From Rhodospirillaceae bacterium (GTDB lineage: Bacteria > Pseudomonadota > Alphaproteobacteria > Rhodospirillales > JABHCV01): a stretch of 64,000 nucleotides of DNA. The notes beneath the pieces are model-generated. The model worked only from the letters and a program-made list of their open reading frames with translations. It had not been told where the DNA came from and did no database searches. The position numbers were made by a program, and so were the translations under genes. Numbering within the stretch: position 1 is the first letter of the stretch; each line of letters begins with the position of its first letter. Positions 28,923-37,964 of this stretch are shown here, piece by piece. Location: contig JABJHA010000027.1 in NCBI GenBank assembly GCA_018662005.1, positions 1 to 64,000 on the forward strand, read 5' to 3'.

Positions 28923-30638
28923 TTAAGTTTCTCCCGCAGCGGCGGCGACGTGAAAGCCGCTCTTGCCGGCCCGCTTGACTTCGTACATGGCGGCATCGGC
29001 ACGGGCAACCAGAGATTCCAGGTCTTCGCCGGAACTCGGATCATAAACGGCAATACCGATTGAAACACCCAGCGGATGATCCGGGTCCCCGGAAAATTCC
29101 CGAAGACACTGACTGGCTTCCATGATGGTCTCGACACGCTTTAACATCACATCCTGGGGTATCCCGTCCATCCACAAGGCAAATTCATCACCCCCCATGC
29201 GGACCATGGCGTCGCCGGGGCGGGAATATTCTATCATCATGTCACGAAGACAAAGAATAGCCTCATCACCGCGTTGGTGACCATGAATGTCATTGACCAT
29301 CTTGAAGTTATCCAGGTCCAGATAAAACAATGCTGCACCCTGACCGTTATGTTCAAGACGCTTGAAACGGCGGGGTAATTCATCTTCAAAAAAGGCGCGA
29401 CGGTTCAAAAGGCCGGTCATGCCGTCTGTGCGTGACAAGTTGACGATGCGTTCGTGATTGGCGATCTGCTCGTTGGCAATACCGATCTGATTGGCCACAT
29501 CGCCAATCAGGATGTGGAAATTGTCATCCCAGCCTTCATCATCAAGCGGTTTCCATATGCAGATACCGCCGTTAATGGCCTGACGATAATGGGTCGATGT
29601 GGCCAGCATCCGCCAGGGACCGATCTCGGCCGGATGAGCGCCGATTTGATCGCCAATTTTTGTCAACAAATCCTCAATGCCGTCGGTGTTTTCAACATCA
29701 CCGTATTCAGCCGCCATGTTGTAGGTGTCATCTTCGGTTTTGCGATAAATCCGGCAACCACTGGCGCCCAGCGCCTGGGATGTCGCCGTCGCCGCCTTGG
29801 TCAGCATGTTTAAGGGATCAAGTTCGTCGCGAATGGAATTGACGATGTAGCCCAACAGGTATTCACGTTCCTGGGCGCTGCGCAGGGCGGCTTCCCGCTC
29901 CCTGTCCTCTGTCACGTTGCGGCAGATACCGCGGGCGCCGTGCCATTCGCCCGGCTCGCCCATCAAAGGCAAGCAGGAAGCGACCACGCAGGCGTCTTTA
30001 CCTGTCGCCGATTTCATCCAGATTTCCACACTGTCCATGGGCCTGTCGCTCAAAAAAGGCAAAGGCTGGTAATGTTCGGCGTCAATCACGAATTCCTCGG
30101 GATGGTGGCCGACGATCTCATCGGGGGTAAAGCCCAGAGCGCCTTCGGGGGAGACGAAACTGAAGGTTCCTTCCGGGCTGATTTCCCAGGCGAAATCGCT
30201 GGAGACTTCGACCAGGTCCTTGTAGCGCTGGCGCGATTCGACGAGGGCCGAGCGCAGGTTCCTTTCCATGGTCACATCGTGGGAGAGAACCAGAAAATCA
30301 CCACTGGCCTCTGCCGTTGAGGAAAGTTGGGGAATGACCGACACCTCCAGCAGGATTTCTCCTTTTATGCTCTTGAACAGGATCGGACCGACAACCACCG
30401 TCATCTCCGCCGCAGCCTTGGCAATCATGTCAGGGATAGCGTCCGCTTCGCCATGTTCCAGCAAGGCTTTAAGGCCCATACCCTTTTCATTGGCAGCTAT
30501 GACGGAACAATCGCCACGCACCATCAAAGCGGCGTCAGGATAGCCTTCAAGCAGCTTGTTGACTGATTCGTTTTCACCTGACGACATCGCTTTAAAAAAC
30601 CTCCGGTCCGTCGAAAAATCGACCGATCCTGTTTCCAT
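28923..30638 (-). CDS. PAS-GGDEF diguanylate cyclase
   Basis: A cytoplasmic enzyme that should make cyclic di-GMP from two GTP. Two PAS regions (about residues 20-125 and 140-260 of this reading) precede a GAF-like segment. The cyclase domain at the C-terminus has LDLDNFKMVNDIHGHQRGDE and an intact active site, VRMGGDEFALW. RPGD stands five residues before GGDEF and matches the RxxD product-inhibition site. No EAL domain follows. The start is uncertain: I used the ATG at 30638, since the one at 30698 leaves only 21 bases before the divergent gene; a third Met at 30587 is also possible. Two DUF2336 genes follow. Confidence 0.88.
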   Translation of the reverse strand: METGSVDFSTDRRFFKAMSSGENESVNKLLEGYPDAALMVRGDCSVIAANEKGMGLKALLEHGEADAIPDMIAKAAAEMTVVVGPILFKSIKGEILLEVSVIPQLSSTAEASGDFLVLSHDVTMERNLRSALVESRQRYKDLVEVSSDFAWEISPEGTFSFVSPEGALGFTPDEIVGHHPEEFVIDAEHYQPLPFLSDRPMDSVEIWMKSATGKDACVVASCLPLMGEPGEWHGARGICRNVTEDREREAALRSAQEREYLLGYIVNSIRDELDPLNMLTKAATATSQALGASGCRIYRKTEDDTYNMAAEYGDVENTDGIEDLLTKIGDQIGAHPAEIGPWRMLATSTHYRQAINGGICIWKPLDDEGWDDNFHILIGDVANQIGIANEQIANHERIVNLSRTDGMTGLLNRRAFFEDELPRRFKRLEHNGQGAALFYLDLDNFKMVNDIHGHQRGDEAILCLRDMMIEYSRPGDAMVRMGGDEFALWMDGIPQDVMLKRVETIMEASQCLREFSGDPDHPLGVSIGIAVYDPSSGEDLESLVARADAAMYEVKRAGKSGFHVAAAAGET

Positions 30639-30719
30639 CCGCTGCTTTTGCTTTTCCCACGACGAACATACCTGTAAGTGATGGTAAAAATCTAACATAT
30701 AGTAGCGACAACAATTGTG

Positions 30720-31412
30720 ATGAAAGCCCCTGGCAAGATGCTAAAAACCGATCAACCACCCCGCGACTGGATTTTCGACCTGGACAATACGTTGTATAGC
30801 GAGACCTGTAATCTGTTCGGACAGGTTGAGGTGCGGATAAAGTCCTTTGTCGCCGAATTCCTGAATCTGGAATTAGAGGCTGCCTTCAAGGTGCAAAAGC
30901 AATATTTTCGTGACTACGGGACAACCCTGCGCGGGCTGATGGAATGTCACGACGTTGACCCCGTAGTCTACCTGGACCATGTCCACGACATTGATCTGGA
31001 CGTGGTGCCGCCCAATCCCGACCTTAACAAAGCGCTTCAAGCCCTGCCCGGTCGCAAGATCATTTTCACCAATGCCGATCTGGGCCATGCGGAGCGGGTC
31101 ATGGAACGGCTTGGCGTTAGCCACCATTTTGAAGCCGTCTTTGACATTGTAGCCTGTGATTACGTGCCAAAACCCGACCCGGCAGTCTATCAGGCGCTGG
31201 TCGACCAATATGACCTGGAACCACAACGCACGGTGATGGTCGAGGACATGGCGCGCAACCTGAAACCGGCAGCAGATATGGGAATGACGACGGTGTGGGT
31301 GCGCAGCAACAACGACTGGGGCCGCGAAGGCTCGGACGGCGACTACGTCCATCATGTTGCCGACGACCTGACCGCGTGGCTGGGCTCTGATCACCCTGTA
31401 TTGACATCGTGA
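30720..31412 (+). CDS. HAD-family pyrimidine 5'-nucleotidase-like hydrolase
   Basis: A 230-residue haloacid dehalogenase-type phosphatase. Motif I is FDLDNTLY, motif II is IFTNAD, motif III includes KPDPAVYQAL and motif IV is MVEDMARNLKPA. The order and the early YSETCNLF segment match the bacterial pyrimidine 5'-nucleotidase group (SDT1/phm8-like) better than other HAD classes. The start is the ATG at 30720; an in-frame GTG precedes it directly. No ribosome binding site is visible, and TATAGT at 30699-30704 is a plausible -10, so the message may be nearly leaderless. It is followed by dapD. Confidence 0.85.
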   Translation: MKAPGKMLKTDQPPRDWIFDLDNTLYSETCNLFGQVEVRIKSFVAEFLNLELEAAFKVQKQYFRDYGTTLRGLMECHDVDPVVYLDHVHDIDLDVVPPNPDLNKALQALPGRKIIFTNADLGHAERVMERLGVSHHFEAVFDIVACDYVPKPDPAVYQALVDQYDLEPQRTVMVEDMARNLKPAADMGMTTVWVRSNNDWGREGSDGDYVHHVADDLTAWLGSDHPVLTS

Positions 31413-31464
31413 CCCCTGCTAGAGCATGTTCTGGTTCCTTTTTCACCATATTTGAGCCAAAAAC

Positions 31465-32316
31465 ATGAGCAATAGCGACCTGCAAAACACCATCGACGAC
31501 GCTTGGGAAGACCGCGACACCATCAGTCTGGAAACCACCGGGGAAGTCCGCGAAGCCGTCGAGGAAGCCCTTAACCTGCTCGACAGCGGCAAAGCCCGCG
31601 TCGCCGAACGCCAGGATGTCGGTCAGTGGACCGTCAATCAGTGGCTTAAAAAAGCCGTCTTACTGTCATTCCGCCTGAACGATATGGGAATGATCGAGGG
31701 CGGCCCCGGCGGCGCTCACTGGTTCGACAAGGTGCCCTCCAAGTTTAAAGACTGGGACGAAGCACAGTTCCGTAAATCCGGTATTCGCGCCGTTCCCAAT
31801 TGCGTCGTGCGTCGTGGTTCCTATGTTTCCCCGGGCGTCGTTTTGATGCCCTCGTTTGTCAATATCGGGGCTTACGTTGATAGCGGCACCATGGTCGATG
31901 GCTGGTCAACAGTTGGCTCCTGCGCCCAGATCGGCAAAGACGTCCACCTGTCCGGCGGCGCCGGTATCGGCGGTGTGCTGGAACCCTTGCAGGCGGGGCC
32001 GACGATTATCGAGGACGGCTGCTTCATTGGCGCCCGCGCCGAAGTCGCCGAAGGGGTGGTCGTCGAGGAAGGCTCTGTTCTCGGCATGGGCGTTTACATC
32101 AGCGCTTCAACCAAGGTTGTCGACCGGGCAACCGGCGAAATCTACTATGGCCGGGTTCCTGCCTATTCGGTTGTCGTGTCCGGTTCATTGCCTTCGTCTA
32201 AAGCGCCCGCTTCGCCGAACCAGCCCAATCCCAGTCTTTATTGCGCCGTTATCGTCAAGCGCGTCGATGAGAGAACCCGCGCCAAGACCTCAATCAACGA
32301 ACTACTCAGGGACTGA
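31465..32316 (+). CDS. dapD: Tetrahydrodipicolinate N-succinyltransferase
   Basis: A 283-residue enzyme that succinylates tetrahydrodipicolinate, using succinyl-CoA, on the way to diaminopimelate and lysine. The N-terminal helical part ([13 protein letters not shown]) is followed by a left-handed beta-helix of hexapeptide repeats: [20 protein letters not shown], then [20 protein letters not shown] and [15 protein letters not shown]. The blocks [10 protein letters not shown] and [17 protein letters not shown] are characteristic. Length is close to E. coli DapD (274). It is three bases from dapE. Confidence 0.96.
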   Translation: MSNSDLQNTIDDAWEDRDTISLETTGEVREAVEEALNLLDSGKARVAERQDVGQWTVNQWLKKAVLLSFRLNDMGMIEGGPGGAHWFDKVPSKFKDWDEAQFRKSGIRAVPNCVVRRGSYVSPGVVLMPSFVNIGAYVDSGTMVDGWSTVGSCAQIGKDVHLSGGAGIGGVLEPLQAGPTIIEDGCFIGARAEVAEGVVVEEGSVLGMGVYISASTKVVDRATGEIYYGRVPAYSVVVSGSLPSSKAPASPNQPNPSLYCAVIVKRVDERTRAKTSINELLRD

Positions 32317-32319
32317 TCC

Positions 32320-33483
32320 ATGAGCGCCATCGATCCACTTGCCTTAAGCGAAGCCCTGATCCGTTGCCCTTCGATCACGCCCGAAGACGCAGGTGCCCTG
32401 GATGTCCTTGAAGAGGCTTTGGCCGATATCGGTTTCACCTGTCACCGGTTGTCCTTTACCAGGGTCGGCACCCCGGACGTCGAAAACCTGTACGCCCGCA
32501 TTGGCACAAACGGCCCCAATTTTTGCTTCGCCGGACACACCGATGTGGTGCCCATCGGCGATCGTGACGATTGGACCATGGACCCGTTCGGTGGCCAGGT
32601 CCGTGAAAATGTTCTTTATGGGCGCGGCGCATCGGACATGAAGTGCGCTATCGCCTGCTTCGCCGCCGCCGCAGCCCAGTTCCTTGAACGCCATGGCGAT
32701 GATTTCAAGGGATCGATCAGTTTCCTGATCACCGGTGATGAAGAGGGGCCTGCGATCAACGGAACCCAGCGGGTTCTCGACTGGATGGGGGACGAAGACG
32801 AGACCATTGACGCCTGCCTGGTTGGTGAGCCGACCAATGTTGCTGTTCTGGGTGACACCATTAAAATCGGTCGCCGTGGTTCCTTAAACGGGCATTTAAC
32901 CGTCTACGGAATCCAGGGTCACGCCGCCTACCCACACCTTGCCGATAACCCGGTACCGGTGATGGTGAAAATGCTCAGCGCACTCAACATCGAACATTTT
33001 GACGATGGCTCGGAGCATTTTCCCCACTCCAACCTTGAAATTACTACCGTCGATGTCGGCAATACCGCATCCAATATTATTCCGGCCAAGGCTGAGGCCA
33101 GTTTTAATATTCGATTTAATGACATGCACATGAGTGCCGGGCTTGAACAACGTCTGCATCAGATCATCGAGGGCATCGCTGCTGAAACCGACACCCGCTA
33201 CGGGCTGGAATTTACCAGTTCCTGTGAAGCCTTTCTGGTTCCGCCCGGCCCGTTAAGCCAAGTCATCGAGAAGGCAATCAAGGACGTCACAGGACAAACT
33301 CCTGACTTAAGCACCGGCGGCGGCACATCGGACGCGCGCTTTATCAAGGACTTTTGCCCGGTCGCCGAATTCGGGTTGATCAATGCAACCGCCCACAAGG
33401 TCGATGAAAATGCCGCCGTCGATGACATAAAGAACCTAAGCGAAATCTATGTCGCCGTGCTTGAAGGCTACTTCAAAAAATAA
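32320..33483 (+). CDS. dapE: Succinyl-diaminopimelate desuccinylase
   Basis: A 387-residue di-zinc M20 peptidase-fold enzyme that removes succinate from N-succinyl-diaminopimelate. Metal and catalytic residues are in FAGHTDVVPIGD, GASDMKCAIA, TGDEEGPAING and, near the C-terminus, NATAHKVDE. The dimerisation lid starts near GHLTVYGIQGHAAYPH. Its TAA overlaps the ATG of the next gene by one base. With dapD it completes the acylated branch of lysine synthesis; dapC is not in the window. Confidence 0.96.
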   Translation: MSAIDPLALSEALIRCPSITPEDAGALDVLEEALADIGFTCHRLSFTRVGTPDVENLYARIGTNGPNFCFAGHTDVVPIGDRDDWTMDPFGGQVRENVLYGRGASDMKCAIACFAAAAAQFLERHGDDFKGSISFLITGDEEGPAINGTQRVLDWMGDEDETIDACLVGEPTNVAVLGDTIKIGRRGSLNGHLTVYGIQGHAAYPHLADNPVPVMVKMLSALNIEHFDDGSEHFPHSNLEITTVDVGNTASNIIPAKAEASFNIRFNDMHMSAGLEQRLHQIIEGIAAETDTRYGLEFTSSCEAFLVPPGPLSQVIEKAIKDVTGQTPDLSTGGGTSDARFIKDFCPVAEFGLINATAHKVDENAAVDDIKNLSEIYVAVLEGYFKK

Positions 33484-34052
33484 TGGCTGCCCCGCCCGGT
33501 GAAACGACAAACGCGCTCATCGGAATTTTCCGTCTCGCCCGTCTTGATGCGGGTGGTATCGAGTGTTTCAGGAATACACCGGGTGCTTTCTGGCGTTCTT
33601 TCAAGGTTGCCCTGATCATTGCCCCGTTTTATGCAGGCTTGCTGGGTATGCGATATGCCATGGGTGAAGTGTCAACACCGCCGTTGCGCTTCATCGCCGT
33701 TGAAACCATCGCCTATACTATTGCCTGGCTGGCCTTCCCGGTCATCGTTGAACCTATTTGCAGGACCATGGGGCGAAGTGATAAATACCTGCGCTTTATT
33801 ATCGCCTACAACTGGGCCGGTCTGCTGCAGAACATGCTTTATCTGCCACTGGCCATGTTGTCTGTAACCGCCGTTCTGCCACCGGACAGCGGCGGTGTTT
33901 TCGGTCTGATCATCTTGCTGGTGATTATGGCTTTTACCTGGTTCATCGCCAAAACGGCGCTGCAAATTGCCGCCAGCCGGGCGGCCGCTATCGTCGCTAT
34001 CGATTTCGCCATCAGTCTGCTGATTAACGGCTATGCCGAAAAAATGCTCTAG
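33483..34052 (+). CDS. Conserved multispan membrane protein downstream of dapE
   Basis: A 189-residue inner membrane protein with about five hydrophobic segments: VALIIAPFYAGLLG, FIAVETIAYTIAWLAFPVIV, MLYLPLAMLSVTAVL, VFGLIILLVIMAFTWFIA and AAAIVAIDFAISLLI. I do not recognise a function; the layout is reminiscent of Yip1-like proteins, but no motif proves it. The ATG overlaps the dapE stop (TAATG), so translation is coupled to dapE. A role in cell-wall precursor supply would be speculation. Confidence 0.7.
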   Translation: MAAPPGETTNALIGIFRLARLDAGGIECFRNTPGAFWRSFKVALIIAPFYAGLLGMRYAMGEVSTPPLRFIAVETIAYTIAWLAFPVIVEPICRTMGRSDKYLRFIIAYNWAGLLQNMLYLPLAMLSVTAVLPPDSGGVFGLIILLVIMAFTWFIAKTALQIAASRAAAIVAIDFAISLLINGYAEKML

Positions 34053-34074
34053 ATCAAATTGAGGGCAGGTTGCT

Positions 34075-34383
34075 CTAGACCCCCACTATTGAAGCCAGCC
34101 AGGCGATGCCGAGGAAAGTCAGCAGGACGGGCGAGGTTAACAGCCCGGCAAAACTGAGCAACATGCCGAAAATGCCCCAGATGATCTGCCCCGAAAACAG
34201 GGCGATAATGCTGGCCAGAAAGGCCAAGGGAACAAAAATGTAACCGGTGGTGAAAATCCCGGCGAGGGCCAGACCAATAGCGAAGTATCCGGCAATAGGG
34301 GCCGCGTCCTGGGGTGGTGGTGGTGTTGAATTGTCCTGCTCGTTATTTTCGGACGGTTGCAAACTCAGTTTGATATCTGACAT
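34075..34383 (-). CDS. Small membrane protein of unknown function
   Basis: A 102-residue protein with a polar, Pro/Gln/Asn-rich N-terminus of about 28 residues and then three hydrophobic stretches (YFAIGLALAGIFTTGYIF, VPLAFLASIIALFSG, FGMLLSFAGLLTSPVLLTFL). I do not recognise the family. It is encoded 31 bases downstream of truA on the same strand and may be its operon partner. Its stop converges with the preceding membrane protein gene, 22 bases apart; GCTCTAGA occurs at both stops as a direct repeat. Confidence 0.65.
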   Translation of the reverse strand: MSDIKLSLQPSENNEQDNSTPPPPQDAAPIAGYFAIGLALAGIFTTGYIFVPLAFLASIIALFSGQIIWGIFGMLLSFAGLLTSPVLLTFLGIAWLASIVGV

Positions 34384-34414
34384 TCAGGTTCCCCGCATTA
34401 ATGATCGAGCCATG

Positions 34415-35152
34415 TTAGTAGCTAACAGCTGTCAAATAAAGCCCGTCGGCAGGAGCGGTCTCTCCGGCGACGCGCCTGTCACGGGCCTCAAGGGCGGCTT
34501 TCAGGTCGGTAGCGGTCCATTTTCCTGTCCCTACCCGCTTCAGGGAACCTGTAAAATTGCGCACCTGATGATGCAAAAACGAGCGCGCCTGAGCGTGGAT
34601 CAAAATCATCTCGTCCTGTCTTTCCACTCGTAATGTGTTGAGCGTCCTCAGCGGTGAGTCAGCCTGACAGTTGGTGGCCCGGAAACTGGTGAAATCATGC
34701 TTGCCGATGAGCACCTTGGCGGCTTCGTGCATGGCCTCTGCGTCCAGCGGCACCGGAATCCACCAGCAGTGTCCCTTGTCAATGCTGAGTGGAGCGCGCC
34801 GGTTGACGATTTTATAGATATAGGAGCGTCCGGTAGCCGAAAACCGTGAATGAAATTCATCATCAACCAAAGCCGCCTCGAGAACAACGGCGGGAACGTT
34901 TCTCATATGATAATTAAGGGCATCGCGCACCGTATCGGTGCTGAAATCGCCTTGCAGATCAAAATGACCAACCTGGCCCAGGGCGTGGACACCTGAATCC
35001 GTACGCCCGGCCCCAAACACCCGCGGGGTCTCACCACTGAATGCGGTGACCGCTTCCTCTAGCGCCTGTTGCACGCCAAAGCCGTTTTCCTGGCGCTGCC
35101 AGCCGACGAAGCCAGAACCATCATACTCGATCGTTAATTTAAAGCGGCTCAT
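34415..35152 (-). CDS. truA: tRNA pseudouridine(38-40) synthase
   Basis: A 245-residue enzyme that isomerises uridines in the anticodon arm of tRNAs. The start IEYDGSGFVGWQRQ and the active site GRTDSGVHALGQVGHFD, with its catalytic Asp, are clear. FHSRFSATGRSYIYKI, FTSFRA and RSFLHHQVRNFTGSLKRVG are further family blocks. In related genomes truA often follows def and fmt directly. Here a divergent 359-residue gene lies between them. Confidence 0.96.
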   Translation of the reverse strand: MSRFKLTIEYDGSGFVGWQRQENGFGVQQALEEAVTAFSGETPRVFGAGRTDSGVHALGQVGHFDLQGDFSTDTVRDALNYHMRNVPAVVLEAALVDDEFHSRFSATGRSYIYKIVNRRAPLSIDKGHCWWIPVPLDAEAMHEAAKVLIGKHDFTSFRATNCQADSPLRTLNTLRVERQDEMILIHAQARSFLHHQVRNFTGSLKRVGTGKWTATDLKAALEARDRRVAGETAPADGLYLTAVSY

Positions 35153-35269
35153 ATGGGCAAATTTGTTTTCTCTGAAATCAATATCAGAATGGTTATAAAT
35201 GATATTTTCCTATTCAAGTGAATAGTTTGTTATGCAAGACTGTCAGAAGGGGCATAAAGAACGAATCAC

Positions 35270-36349
35270 ATGAACAGCAGCGATGATATCCGTGACAGCG
35301 ACAGGGATGCGCTTCATATCCTGCCACTGTCGATGTTGCCTTTCGAGACGCCGGGGCTAAAACGCGCCCGGATGATCAAGAACGTGCGCCTGGAAAGCGT
35401 GATCGAGCTTTTTTCAGAAGAAGGCACCGGCAGCGGTCAAATGGATATCCGCGACATTGGCCAGGAATTCGGCTGGCCAGATGATCAAATCCACCCCGAT
35501 CTGGTCATGCTGCGCAAACTGGCACTGCTGCCCAGTTTCGATGTCTACAGCTTGCGTATTTCCCTTCGCCAGCAGGGTATTGATGTGGAAAACCAAGATG
35601 CCCTGAAACTATCTGATGCCAAAACCCGTGATCTGACCGCCTATATGACCGGCTTCACCCACGCGCTGATCAAGGAAATTTACGGCTCCAGTGATATCAA
35701 TATCGAAAGTTTCAACGACATCATCGCCCTGTTCCGCGATCCCGATATCAAAAAGGCGAAGGAGCAACTCGACGTTATGGCCAGCAAACTTGGCATTGGT
35801 CTGGCTGAAATTCCCACCTTCCTTGAAGATTATGGCGACATCTTCCTGTCCCTTTCCTATTACCGGCAATCGCTGGATGAAATTGAACCGGTGATCGAGG
35901 AATTCTTAGGCTCCATGGATGAAATCCGTTCCAACTGGCAGTTAAAGCAGGATCAGAATCTGATGCGGACCTGCAAGATGCTGCAATCGACCATCAATGA
36001 ACTGATGGCCGAAATCACCGGCCGCTTTGAAAACTTTGAGCAGGGCACCAAGGATTTATGGAACGATATTTCCGCCAAGCGCTTCCAGCGGGTGAAGTCC
36101 CTGATCGAGAGCTATCACACCACCATTGGCGGCGTGCTGTGCGCGCTCAGTGTCAAGATTGACGCCTGGCATAACCTGTTCCCCAGTCATGATACGGGCG
36201 GCCCGGTCAAACGCGCTGAATTTATCATGTCTGAAATGAAACAGGGCATCGAGAACATTCAGAAAATTGAAACCTCGGCACCGATGCTGGCAGGCCTCGA
36301 TGATGATGATGATGGAGTCGAGGCAGAGGAAACAAAAGACGAAACCTAA
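35270..36349 (+). CDS. Conserved hypothetical helical protein
   Basis: A 359-residue protein, probably cytoplasmic: no signal peptide or membrane span. It is rich in polar helices and ends in an acidic tail ([17 protein letters not shown]). I do not recognise the family. The conserved-looking core includes [20 protein letters not shown] and TRCK-type helices in [20 protein letters not shown]. It is transcribed against its neighbours: truA lies behind, and the 3' end overlaps fmt by four bases. This makes it an insertion into the usual def-fmt-truA order. Confidence 0.72.
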   Translation: MNSSDDIRDSDRDALHILPLSMLPFETPGLKRARMIKNVRLESVIELFSEEGTGSGQMDIRDIGQEFGWPDDQIHPDLVMLRKLALLPSFDVYSLRISLRQQGIDVENQDALKLSDAKTRDLTAYMTGFTHALIKEIYGSSDINIESFNDIIALFRDPDIKKAKEQLDVMASKLGIGLAEIPTFLEDYGDIFLSLSYYRQSLDEIEPVIEEFLGSMDEIRSNWQLKQDQNLMRTCKMLQSTINELMAEITGRFENFEQGTKDLWNDISAKRFQRVKSLIESYHTTIGGVLCALSVKIDAWHNLFPSHDTGGPVKRAEFIMSEMKQGIENIQKIETSAPMLAGLDDDDDGVEAEETKDET

Positions 36350-37272
36350 GTCAGGATTGTCCCGACAGGTAGATCGAAACCGCGTAAGAAATCTTCCCCC
36401 GCCATCGCTCCCCGCCCCTGTTTTTGCACCCGCAGCAATGTCAACGCGCCCTCCCCGCAAGCAATACTGGGCGAGCCGTCAAGAACCTCACCGGCCGCGC
36501 CTGACTGGTTGCTTACCGACGCAGCCAACACTTTGACGCGGGTTCGGGCATGTTCAAACCAGACACCCGGCCACGGGTTAAGGCCGCGCACCTGACGTTC
36601 CAGTTCGACCGCAGGCAAACGCCAGTCCATACGACCCTCCACACGCTCCAGCTTGGCGGCGTAAGTGATCCCTTGCTGACTTTGCGGTGTCGCGCTGAGG
36701 GTGCCCTGATCGCACGCCTCAAGGGCGCGCACAATTAATTCTGCGCCCATTTCGGCAAGCCGGTCATGAAGATCTTCCGCCGTTGTTCCGGATGTGATCG
36801 GGGTTTCCCGGGCAAGCAGCATGGCACCCGTATCCAGCCCCTCATCCATGGCCATAATGGTCACCCCGCTTTTATCATCACCGGCAATAATGGCGCGCTG
36901 GATAGGCGCCGCGCCGCGCCAGCGTGGCAACAGCGAGGCGTGAATATTCAAACACCCCAGCCTGGGCGCATCGAGTACGGGCTTTGGTAAAATCAGACCG
37001 TAAGCGGCAACGATACAGGCATCGGCCTTCAAATCTGCGAAGGCCTGCTGCTCTGTTGCGTCTTTCAGGGACTTTGGCGTCCTCACCTGTAAGCCGTGAT
37101 CAAGGGCGAAAGCATGGACCGGACAAGGTGTCTCCTTATGACCGCGACCGGCTGGTCTGGGTGGTTGAGCATAGACACAAACAATTTTATGGCCGGCGTC
37201 AATAAGCGCCTGCAAGGCGGCGACGGAAAAATCCGGACTGCCCATGAAGATCAGGTTGAGCTTGCTCGTCAT
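36346..37272 (-). CDS. fmt: Methionyl-tRNA formyltransferase
   Basis: A 308-residue enzyme that formylates initiator Met-tRNA with 10-formyltetrahydrofolate. The N-terminal domain shows [40 protein letters not shown] and [20 protein letters not shown] with the catalytic His and Asp region ([17 protein letters not shown]). The C-terminal OB-fold tRNA-binding part follows. Its ATG overlaps the TGA of def by four bases, as in many bacteria. Confidence 0.96.
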   Translation of the reverse strand: MTSKLNLIFMGSPDFSVAALQALIDAGHKIVCVYAQPPRPAGRGHKETPCPVHAFALDHGLQVRTPKSLKDATEQQAFADLKADACIVAAYGLILPKPVLDAPRLGCLNIHASLLPRWRGAAPIQRAIIAGDDKSGVTIMAMDEGLDTGAMLLARETPITSGTTAEDLHDRLAEMGAELIVRALEACDQGTLSATPQSQQGITYAAKLERVEGRMDWRLPAVELERQVRGLNPWPGVWFEHARTRVKVLAASVSNQSGAAGEVLDGSPSIACGEGALTLLRVQKQGRGAMAGEDFLRGFDLPVGTILT

Positions 37273-37787
37273 CCCGCAGCTTCTTGTTTTTTGATTTTCA
37301 TGAGCTTGCGCAAAATCATGTTGCGCTTCAGGGCCGAAATATGATCAACGAACAAAATACCGTCCAGGTGGTCGATTTCGTGCTGGATGCAAACGGCGAG
37401 GATGCCTTCGGCGTCCATTTCACGAATTTCATTCTCATGATCCAGATAGCGCACCCGCACCCTGTCCGGGCGGATGACTTCGGAATATTGCTCGGGCAAA
37501 GACAGACAGCCTTCCTCGTGGGCCAGATCATCATCAGAGACTTCGATGATTTCAGGATTGGCCAGGCGCAGGGGGCTGGATTCTTCTTCCTCTTTGGCCG
37601 CATCGACAACAATAACACGTTTTTGCACACCGATCTGGGGCGCCGCCAGGCCGATGCCATGGGCGACATGCATACTTTCAAGCATATCGTCCATCAGCGT
37701 GCGGATCTCGTCATCAACATGCTCGACGGGTTTGCTTTTAAGTTTCAGGCGCGGGTCAGGTGCGACAATGATCGGATAGACAGTCAT
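37269..37787 (-). CDS. def: Peptide deformylase
   Basis: A 172-residue Fe/Zn metallohydrolase that removes the formyl group from new proteins. All three motifs are intact: [20 protein letters not shown] with the metal Cys, and QHEIDHLDG with the two metal His and the catalytic Glu. Length is normal. It precedes fmt in a coupled pair. Confidence 0.97.
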   Translation of the reverse strand: MTVYPIIVAPDPRLKLKSKPVEHVDDEIRTLMDDMLESMHVAHGIGLAAPQIGVQKRVIVVDAAKEEEESSPLRLANPEIIEVSDDDLAHEEGCLSLPEQYSEVIRPDRVRVRYLDHENEIREMDAEGILAVCIQHEIDHLDGILFVDHISALKRNMILRKLMKIKKQEAAG

Positions 37788-37964
37788 AAAATTTCAATCG
37801 GTTATTGCGGATTCGGGGACAATATTTCAGAAGCCGCTATCATAGTCCAGATTAAGGGTTGCGCTTCAGTATGCTTTATGTCGGAAAATGGACATTAAGG
37901 CGTATTTTACAACGATAAAATTATTCCAAAGGCTGGGGAATTAAAGGTTTATCGGGGGATTAAG

